A program made the translations under genes and the position numbers. A stretch of DNA of 6,753 nucleotides. It comes from Firmicutes bacterium UBA5473. GTDB taxonomy: Bacteria > Bacillota > DTU084. Location of the stretch: assembly GCA_002427165.1 (NCBI GenBank), contig DIQB01000032.1, forward strand, positions 1 to 6,753, given 5' to 3'. Below the pieces are notes generated by a model. It worked only from the letters and a program-made list of their open reading frames with translations. It was not told where the DNA came from and did not search any database. Within the stretch, counting starts at the first letter, position 1. Every line of letters begins with the position of its first letter. Of this stretch, positions 1-4,757 are shown piece by piece.

Positions 1-6
1 ATTCAG

Positions 7-777
7 ATGCGGAAAGCGTCTTTTGCGGTAGCCATAATTTTGATAATAAATGTTTTTGCTTTGCCTTCCTTTGGTCAAGAAATCATAAAAGAAACTACCC
101 GAGAAGTGACACGGGAATTTACCCGAGAAGTAACCAAAGAGGTGATCCGAGAGAAAAAGACCGGAGTGAGTCCCTACATTCAAGCTACATATGGCCAGTA
201 TGAGCTGGAGAGCTTTAATGAGTTTTTAAATTTATTAAGGAATGCTGATATAGAAGGGGAAGGAATAGTCTTTGTTGGTGCGGGGCCAGAGCCTGTGGAT
301 GCTGGTATTAGCTATGAGGCAGGACTTGTTTTTCCAATTTGTTCATGGTTAAGAATGAAAATAGGTGCTCAGTATTATTTGCTAAAAAATGAGTATCTAT
401 ATAAGTTTTATGTGAAAGATTCTCAGCCTCATAATTACATGCAATCTCATATAACATATGATCTTCGAACCTTAGGAGCCATTGCAAAACTAACATTGGG
501 GTCAGAGAAGGCAAACTTCTATCTGGGCACAGGCTATTACAGGGGGACTTACAAATATGAAGATGTAAGATGGAGTATGAATGATGAGCCCCCGTATATG
601 AGCTCGTCGAGCAATTGGCTTGGCATGGGCTATGAAGCAGGGTTTGAATTTAAGATCGCCAAAGTTAGTTTTGCAGTAGGGTATTCATCTTTGATCTTGC
701 CACCGGAGTCAGGAGACTATCTAATCAAAGAATTTGATCTTAGTGGGCTGAGGGCCTCTGTTGGCCTAGAATTTTAA
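7..777 (+). CDS. Putative outer-membrane beta-barrel protein with N-terminal TREV-type repeat
   Basis: I do not recognise a named family. The 256-residue product begins with a signal peptide (basic MRK, hydrophobic core at about residues 6-19, likely type I cleavage after SFG at residue 23). Residues 31-50 are five four-residue units, TREV, TREF, TREV, TKEV, IREK, probably a charged helical spacer. From about residue 54 the chain alternates aromatic/hydrophobic and polar residues in strand-like stretches separated by Gly/Asp/Pro-rich turns (for example around 54-66, 100-135, 150-185, 203-232). It ends LRASVGLEF, and a final amphipathic strand with C-terminal Phe is the known BamA-recognition signature of outer-membrane barrels. 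I infer a small surface barrel of roughly 8-10 strands. ATG at 7 is chosen because a signal peptide starts there; only six upstream bases are visible, so the ribosome site and any upstream operon partner cannot be judged. An intrinsic terminator follows at 838-865. The alternative is a periplasmic all-beta protein. Confidence 0.72.
   Translation: MRKASFAVAIILIINVFALPSFGQEIIKETTREVTREFTREVTKEVIREKKTGVSPYIQATYGQYELESFNEFLNLLRNADIEGEGIVFVGAGPEPVDAGISYEAGLVFPICSWLRMKIGAQYYLLKNEYLYKFYVKDSQPHNYMQSHITYDLRTLGAIAKLTLGSEKANFYLGTGYYRGTYKYEDVRWSMNDEPPYMSSSSNWLGMGYEAGFEFKIAKVSFAVGYSSLILPPESGDYLIKEFDLSGLRASVGLEF
97..156 (+). repeat. 12-nt tandem repeat coding T-R/K-E-V/F units
   Basis: Five in-frame 12-nt units (97-108, 109-120, 121-132, 133-144, 145-156) encode TREV, TREF, TREV, TKEV and IREK. 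Codons differ between units (acc/aca, cga/cgg, gtg/gta), so the array is old or selected at protein level rather than a recent slippage product. Similar (T/K)(R/K)E(V) strings occur just after the signal peptide in other exported bacterial proteins, where they look like spacers. The function here is unknown. Confidence 0.8.
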
Positions 778-837
778 CTGGTTGGATTATTTCTATCATC
801 ACTAGGCCGCCCAGCGGCATGGTTATTAAACTTGAAA

Positions 838-865
838 ACGCGAGGTTCATCCCTCGCGTTTTTTT
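838..865 (+). terminator. Intrinsic terminator after the barrel gene
   Basis: An 8-bp perfect stem (acgcgagg at 838-845 with cctcgcgt at 852-859) closes a six-base loop and runs straight into seven T residues (859-865). It lies about 60 bp past the stop of the barrel gene. Four A residues on its left side give the other strand a short U run as well, so it may also stop leftward transcription from the microprotein gene at 951-1025. Confidence 0.9.
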
Positions 866-912
866 AATTTAGAATGCCAATTGAAGTTGTAAATTGTCAG
901 TTTAAAGTTAAA

Positions 913-940
913 GGGGCTGCCTTTTGTTTGGGGCAGCCCC
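913..940 (-). terminator. GC-rich hairpin, likely terminator of the leftward microprotein gene
   Basis: A 9-bp perfect stem (ggggctgcc at 913-921 with ggcagcccc at 932-940) has a ten-base loop. It sits 10 bp past the stop codon of the minus-strand microprotein gene. Read leftward, the stem is followed by TTTAACTTT, a weak U-rich tract; read rightward there is no T run. I therefore assign it to the minus strand, with moderate confidence. Confidence 0.6.
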
Positions 941-950
941 CTGTGAGGAA

Positions 951-1025
951 TTAGGGATCAACGAAGAAAATGAGAAAGAGGATGAGGATTACGATCCACC
1001 AGATGCGATTAAACCCTGTGCCCAT
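951..1025 (-). CDS. YjcZ-like single-helix membrane microprotein (24 aa), copy 1
   Basis: A short leftward gene of 24 codons. Residues 1-7 are a Gly-containing polar head (MGTGFNR), followed by one hydrophobic helix (IWWIVIL at 8-14, then LFLIFFVD at 16-23) and a terminal Pro. Head-plus-single-helix proteins of 24-40 residues led by glycine and GF pairs are common in Bacillota, where they are often named YjcZ family and some are sporulation- or spore-coat-associated; that assignment is by resemblance. Coding status rests on a near-perfect Shine-Dalgarno (GGAGG, 1033-1037 on the complement, 7 nt before the ATG), a downstream hairpin at 913-940, and a paralogue at 2609-2707 sharing 15 of 16 residues over the helix. 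It would sit in the inner membrane. No promoter could be picked with confidence. Confidence 0.78.
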   Translation of the reverse strand: MGTGFNRIWWIVILILFLIFFVDP

Positions 1026-1400
1026 AAGCCCACCTCCACTTCCTGGTTTGATCCATTATATTCATCATCGGGGCAAAAGGAAGATAGACAGAAGTAACAA
1101 AAAGGGGTTCATACTGAAGTAGCGAAGGAAGTTAGATTAAAAAACTCCCAGCATAAATACCTTTGTCAGTGGAGGTGGCTGGGGACTGGTATAATTTAAT
1201 TATATTAAGTTGACAGCCGCTAGTAAGGCCGCAGAGGCATAAGCCTTCCTAGCTACAACGGGGATACTGGGGGATCTACCTTTGGCTAATTCCGAAAGTT
1301 CTTTGCCTCTAGCCAAGAAAAACCTTGGTGCCTACCTTCTTGGCTGTGGGGGAGAGCTTTTTTTGATCCCCACAAGCTAAATGAGAAAAATTTACGGAAA
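1026..1400. other. Gene-poor stretch with possible coding remnants
   Basis: No intact gene is visible. Frame 1 is open at 1243-1377 on the plus strand and reads like decayed coding sequence (for example LAKKNLGAYLLGCGGELF near 1309-1362), while frame 3 is open from 1290 into the recognisable nuclease remnant. One or both may be the broken 5' part of the pseudogene at 1401-2388, but I cannot recognise the family. A TATAAT box lies at 1190-1195 on the plus strand with no well-spaced -35; TTGTCA at 1163-1168 is 21 bp away, too far for a good promoter. Confidence 0.4.
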
Positions 1401-2388
1401 GATGGGTATTGTGATCTATCAGGAAGTTTAAAGCGTCTTGTCTGTCTTCATCCAGAGCTTATTGAATCCTGATTTGTTGTGTTGGAAGAAGAATCTTCAA
1501 TCTCCACCGGCCAGACTTGATATCGTTGCGATTTGCGGGGTAAAGACAAAAATGAGCCATGGAGCTGGAAGCTGAAAGCAGGCCGCGATGCCCTCTATCA
1601 GATTGCTAAATATAAAACCTTTGCAGTAATCAGCCCCGCTACATAGTTGCAGCCTTGGATTTCCACCCAGAAGCGAAACAGGTCCTCGGGGCCATGGATT
1701 TTGAGACAGTGACAATGGACTCTAAAAGAGTAGCAGAGCTATGGGAGAAGGAAAGGGGCAACCCAAAACTTTATCAGCGGAAGTCTACGCTTATGCAAAA
1801 GGCACCGACTCTGATGGCAAAGGGAGGGCAGGTATACTCGGAAGATCAGACGGAAGTTGTCACCTCATTTATGCGAGCCATGGAAGAGGACCTCAGCGCC
1901 AATTTGGATCTTTTGCCAGGTTATAAGCTGGAAGGAGTAGATGTTAGATCATCTGATAAATACAGACTGCTTTTTCCTCAGAAAGCTACCCGCGCGACAG
2001 ACTCCTAATTTATAATCTGACTCGTAGAGCTAAGGGGATTCACTTTCTCTACGTACAGGAGTTTTCTTTTCAAACAGGGAACGTAACAGAAGGAAAGCGT
2101 AGATTTCGCGACTTTCTGCTGGCAAAAATAGAAGAGCTAGAGGAGATCTTCAACCTACCGCTGTTTTTTAGCAGCAAAATCAGAAACATGACAGGAAGAT
2201 CACCTCCAAGTCTCCTCCCAGGCCTTGAAAAGCCTCTCGCGAGTCTATTGGCGCTCCTTTGATTGCTGGCAGTACCCGGGTTTTTAGAGATGATGGTGCG
2301 GGAGTTTATTGATTTTGCAGCAAAAATCGCGCCACTCCTGAATGAATGCTTTGGCAAAGAGCAAAAAGCGGCAGCCTGCTCTCGTTAG
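1401..2388 (+). pseudogene. Decayed NucS/DUF91-type endonuclease gene
   Basis: Joining frames gives a recognisable NucS/DUF91 nuclease core. Frame 3 reads LKRLVCLHPELIES, TGA at 1470, then FVVLEEESSISTG (to about 1511). Frame 1 supplies RLDIVA (1513-1530). Frame 3 resumes with GKDKN, then SWKLKAGRDALYQIAKYKTF, to TAG at 1644. Frame 2 continues YIVAALDFHPEAKQ onward to TAA at 2006. Frame 1 picks up LLIYNLTRRAKGIHFLYV and RRFRDFLLAKIEELEEIF, crosses TGA at 2260, and ends at TAG 2386-2388. NucS-family proteins carry PELIEEGL, a TPxGRIDLLAxD motif, an E-L-K nuclease motif, and a later segment resembling ILVAPxxxPxAKELL. The Asp of RLDIVA is present, but the motif reads KLK, one G-to-A change from ELK, so the catalytic Glu is gone. 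With about three stops and four frameshifts it cannot give a working enzyme. The left boundary is approximate. The part after about 2005 is joined by continuity, not by homology I can name. Confidence 0.75.
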
Positions 2389-2444
2389 CAAACACATCCT
2401 CAGCTCATTTGAAGGATGTTAAAATTAGCATCACAAACGATAAA

Positions 2445-2476
2445 GTACAGAGGTGGCCCTAGGGCCACCTCTGTAC
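2445..2476. repeat. Perfect 32-bp palindrome
   Basis: gtacagaggtggccct (2445-2460) is followed immediately by its exact reverse complement (2461-2476), with no spacer. The centre is CCTAGG and the outer ends are GTAC. It lies 56 bp past the nuclease remnant and 132 bp past the end of the leftward microprotein gene at 2609-2707. Read leftward it is followed by TTTATCGTTTG, a poor U tract, so it could serve as a distant terminator for that gene. It could also be a dimeric protein-binding site or a small repeat element. The bases flanking it do not extend the symmetry. Confidence 0.9.
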
Positions 2477-2608
2477 AGGTATAGTCAAATTAGCACCTTG
2501 AAAACTGAGAAGATTTTTTCTTCAAAAGGAGGGTTCGGGACAGTTTGGGGATCGGACAATTCCCCTTATCACTATAGGTACGGTAGTTCCTGCTCACAGG
2601 GAAGAGGC

Positions 2609-2707
2609 TTATCTGCAGGGGCCAAAACCGTCAACAAAAAAGATCAAGAAAAGGACTAGGATTACGATCCACCAAATTCCGCCAAAACCAGGTCCACAAC
2701 CTCCCAT
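2609..2707 (-). CDS. YjcZ-like single-helix membrane microprotein (32 aa), copy 2
   Basis: A leftward gene of 32 codons. The Gly-rich head has the form MGGCGPGFGG (residues 1-10), followed by the hydrophobic helix IWWIVIL (11-17) and LFLIFFVD (19-26), and a short tail GFGPCR with a second cysteine. The GFGG head plus single transmembrane helix is the pattern of YjcZ-like Bacillota microproteins; the function is not established by the sequence. The start is fixed by GGAGG at 2716-2720 (complement), 8 nt before the ATG. The gene shares 15 of 16 helix residues, and a 17-nt identical stretch (2658-2674 with 985-1001), with copy 1, yet the heads and tails differ, which suggests a duplication followed by divergence under selection on the helix. 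The 32-bp palindrome at 2445-2476 is the nearest downstream hairpin. The two Cys could allow disulfide or metal contacts; that is speculation. Confidence 0.78.
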   Translation of the reverse strand: MGGCGPGFGGIWWIVILVLFLIFFVDGFGPCR

Positions 2708-2764
2708 TTTTTCCACCTCCATCATGTTGATAGCACATCATATGCAGTTGGCAGATGGTTGGAG

Positions 2765-2929
2765 ATGGTGATAAAGTCACAAATTAGGCTCAACTATTGC
2801 CATTTGAATTGCGAGTTGGGGCTGCGAAACTATCGCAAGCCTACAGGTAAACCGCTGGGGCGTATAGCACCTAGCTTTCTGAGTCCACCTGCAGATTGTG
2901 AGAAGCTGTATGTAGCGGTAGAGCAATAG
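2765..2929 (+). CDS. Unrecognised 54-codon ORF, possibly a gene fragment
   Basis: I do not recognise this product. From ATG at 2765 it reads MVIKSQIRLNYCHLN, then CELGLRNYRKPTGKPLGRI (16-34), and ends CEKLYVAVEQ before TAG at 2927-2929. The composition is protein-like: basic middle, three Cys, a Pro-rich APSFLSPPAD segment, no low complexity and no obvious signal peptide or membrane helix. The frame stays open upstream of the ATG, back past 2700, so it may be the tail of a larger decayed gene rather than a real small gene. Ribosome-binding support is weak: GGTTGG lies 2 nt before GAG-ATG and there is no clean Shine-Dalgarno. It is divergent from the microprotein gene at 2609-2707, with 57 bp between the starts. 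Confidence 0.25.
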   Translation: MVIKSQIRLNYCHLNCELGLRNYRKPTGKPLGRIAPSFLSPPADCEKLYVAVEQ

Positions 2930-3388
2930 CTAAGGCTCCTGCTGGCCGGCTGCGAGGTTACATAAAATGAGCTACATCACAGTTAACTCTCTCGAGTAAC
3001 GTTTGATACCCAAAACATGTACAAGCTTTTGAAGTTTATTACTTGTTTTGAGACACAGCTTATTTCAAAGTTACAAGTGAAAAGCGCCTCAAGTTTATTG
3101 GAGGCAAGGGCGAGGTTGCTGTCTTTAAGATGATCCCAGCTCAGAACTGGGATTGTTCCTGAACTTCATAAGGATCTCCTAGCCGATAGGGTCCCTTGGC
3201 CACAGATAACTGGCAATTTCACCATTACTGCTTTCTATAAACCATTGCATTATCTACCCAAAATATGTATAATATTTACATAAGTTTGATCAATGTACAT
3301 AAAACATGTATAAGGTTCACAGCTGCTTTTGCCATAATAGCTATCAAAATATATGTAATGCAGCTAGCACTCAGGAATCTAGTACCCC
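2930..3388. other. Gene-free stretch
   Basis: I see no supportable gene here. The plus frame running from about 3074 to 3280 is interrupted by TGA and reads LLEARARLLSLR, then GIVPELHKDLLADRVPW; it may be old coding sequence but matches nothing I know. A 7-bp hairpin (atcccag at 3133-3139 with ctgggat at 3147-3153) has no T run after it. The AT-rich part from 3250 to 3350 carries repeats of an AAAAyATGTAyAA motif, listed separately. Confidence 0.4.
3007..3314. repeat. Three dispersed copies of an AAAAyATGTAyAA motif
   Basis: An 18-nt pair, tacccaaaacatgtacaa (3007-3024) and tacccaaaatatgtataa (3255-3272), matches at 16 positions. A third shorter copy, aaaacatgtataag, lies at 3301-3314. The sequence gtttgat occurs shortly before the first and third copies (3001-3007 and 3284-3290). 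No CDS overlaps them. They could be remnants of a duplicated segment or binding sites; nothing in the sequence decides which. Confidence 0.6.
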
Positions 3389-3735
3389 TTAGCTGCGAGA
3401 CTTTGAAAATATAATTTCTTCTAGAGACTCGAAGAGATGGTCTAAGGAAGCCAGTTCCTTCAAGGCACATGCCCGATCCCCATTTTCCACAGCCTAAAGG
3501 GTAATCAAGTTTTTTCAAAGTCAAGCAAATCATTCTTCTCTGCGCTAAGATAGAGCCGTGGCTTCACCCTTTGCCAAGCCTGGGAAATTATCTTTTTCTC
3601 TTGGACTGTGCTTTGCCGATGCCAGCCTCAAGAGCGTCTCTGCAAGAGTGAGCTGAGCGGTCAGAAAGCCTTTTCAAGGACCGTGCCACTGTTCATCAGG
3701 AAGAGAGAGGAGATAAGACCTATCCAAGCGATCAT
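3389..3735 (-). pseudogene. Frameshifted DUF4363-like gene downstream of DUF421
   Basis: Read leftward from ATG at 3735, the first frame gives a membrane-anchor-like start, MIAWIGLISSLFLMNSGTVL, then EKAF and TGA at 3663-3661. A second frame continues with RDALEAGIGKAQSKRK. The first frame returns with IISQAWQRVKPRLYL and EKNDLLDFEKT before another TGA, and a third frame finishes with DRACALKELASLDHLFESL, ending SKSRS and TAA at 3391-3389. DUF4363 proteins are about 120 residues with an N-terminal membrane helix, an acidic helical middle with an AxxxxWEKVKP-like segment, and an ALxELxxLxxLLEHI-like end; the joined product of about 115 residues follows that order. The ATG is 22 bp past the DUF421 stop, and DUF421-DUF4363 pairs are a known Bacillota arrangement, which supports the call. 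At least three frame changes make it non-functional unless there are sequencing errors. Confidence 0.62.
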
Positions 3736-3757
3736 CCCAGTTTATTTATCAGTTGCC

Positions 3758-4486
3758 TCAGTAAGGCCCCGGATAGTCACCGATGTCAGTTGGGGAGGAG
3801 AGGTTGTCGTCAAACTTGTCTATGTAGAGGTTACCTTGGGTGTCCAAACTTGCATAAACAACTTCACGGTGATCGGAGATCCCTTTTTTGTTTAATTCTT
3901 CATCCAGCCACTGTACTGAGAGATCCAACTGCTCTAAATTTTGATAGAGAATCTCCCCATCCACAATCAGCTCTGTGGACACACCCCGGTAACTTGTGGG
4001 GAGATTTAAACTAGCAGGGGTGATAGGTTGCGCTTGGGATTTTTTTAACACAGAGACCTTGCCATCGGTCTCAAGTAAGGCAAACTCAACATCAGACATC
4101 TCAAAGACATCCTTTTGCCGGAGTTGTTCCATCAGATCAGTTAGTCTGAACCGGGTAGCTTTCATATTTTTCTCGAGGATCTTGCCATTGTGAACTAAAA
4201 TAGTTGGCTCTCCATCTAATACTTTCGCAAGGCGTCTATTTTTCAGGGCAATCCACTCGAAAAGAATAGCAAGACATACCCAGACCAGCAAAGCTAACCA
4301 TAGCTGAGGGGCAGGTGTTGAAATGTCAGTGGACAGTTTCGCAGCAATACTGCCCATCGAGATTCCTGTAATATAGTCAAAAAAAGTAAGCTGACTGATC
4401 TCGCGCTTGCCTAGGATCCTGGTGAAGATCAGCATAGAGACGAATGCAATTATAGTCCGGACCAAAACAATTAGGCTCGCTGGCAT
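3758..4486 (-). CDS. DUF421 (YetF-like) membrane protein
   Basis: A 242-residue DUF421/YetF-family protein of typical length. Three transmembrane helices lie at about residues 4-22, 35-51 and 62-80. The conserved family block GKREISQLTFFDYITGISMG covers residues 26-45, and the cytoplasmic part carries EPTILVHNGKI (93-103), NMKATR (107-112) and a long SDVEFALLETDGKVSVLKK stretch (131-149). This alpha/beta domain forms oligomers in characterised YetF-type proteins. The biochemical role is unsettled; in Bacillus, members are often linked to sporulation or stress. ATG at 4486 is chosen because AGGGGAGAT lies 6 nt upstream and the first helix starts at once. A TATAAA box lies further upstream on the minus strand (about 4529-4534) without a convincing -35. 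The likely partner gene, DUF4363-like at 3389-3735, is broken, so this gene may have lost its usual neighbour's product. Confidence 0.93.
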   Translation of the reverse strand: MPASLIVLVRTIIAFVSMLIFTRILGKREISQLTFFDYITGISMGSIAAKLSTDISTPAPQLWLALLVWVCLAILFEWIALKNRRLAKVLDGEPTILVHNGKILEKNMKATRFRLTDLMEQLRQKDVFEMSDVEFALLETDGKVSVLKKSQAQPITPASLNLPTSYRGVSTELIVDGEILYQNLEQLDLSVQWLDEELNKKGISDHREVVYASLDTQGNLYIDKFDDNLSSPTDIGDYPGPY

Positions 4487-4757
4487 TTCTGATCTCCCCT
4501 TCGCTTTTTAATCTTCCGAGGCAAAACCTTATTTATACTCTGCTAGAACAAACCCAAATTATCAGGGGGGTCGAGCTTTGTTTTGACTTTTATATAATTA
4601 TATAGTTTTTGCAGGTAAATAACGTGGCATTGAGAGAAAAGCCCACAGTTTCAAGGTTTTATCGGCTAATTTTACAATATCGCAATCTTTTTTGGCAGGA
4701 CTTTCCAGGGAATTAGAGAAAATATTATAGACTAAACAAGAAGGGGGCTCAAGCCTC
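4487..4757. other. Divergent promoter region between DUF421 and exopolysaccharide operons
   Basis: This 271-bp spacer must carry promoters for both directions. On the plus strand TATAAT occurs at 4593-4598 inside a TA-rich block (4590-4605), but a good -35 at 17 bp is lacking (TTGACT at 4583-4588 is only 4 bp away). TATTAT at 4723-4728 is a second -10 candidate with no clear -35. A TTTTTTGGCAGGA stretch (4688-4700) followed by an in-frame-looking FLAGLSRELEKIL and a TAG at 4728 resembles a coding remnant or a recurrent intergenic element. If transcription starts near 4605, the mRNA leader would be about 150 nt, long enough for regulation, but I cannot identify a known riboswitch. Confidence 0.45.

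Noticed and set aside
1655..2008. 117-codon plus-strand ORF as a stand-alone gene starting at TTG 1655
   Set aside because: Homology continues upstream of 1655 in the same frame (YIVAA) and then in other frames, so this is an internal piece of the broken nuclease gene.
2070..2357. 95-codon minus-strand ORF opposite the nuclease remnant
   Set aside because: Ser/Arg-rich shadow of the plus-strand remnant; no ribosome site and no recognisable motif, whereas the plus frames give coherent protein.
1026..3388. Insertion sequence or CRISPR array explaining the decayed region
   Set aside because: No transposase motif, terminal inverted repeats with target duplication, or regularly spaced repeats; the palindrome and AAAAyATGTAyAA copies do not form such structures.
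3276..3533. 85-codon minus-strand ORF with some hydrophobic stretches
   Set aside because: It overlaps the DUF4363-like remnant in other frames, which give better protein (ALKELASLDHLFESL); its own translation matches nothing.
3608..3895. 95-codon plus-strand ORF
   Set aside because: It runs antisense across the DUF421 end and the DUF4363-like start; no Shine-Dalgarno and no family resemblance.
4487..4757. Riboswitch (for example cyclic-di-GMP) in the exopolysaccharide leader
   Set aside because: I looked for a conserved aptamer core and paired stems but found none I could defend.
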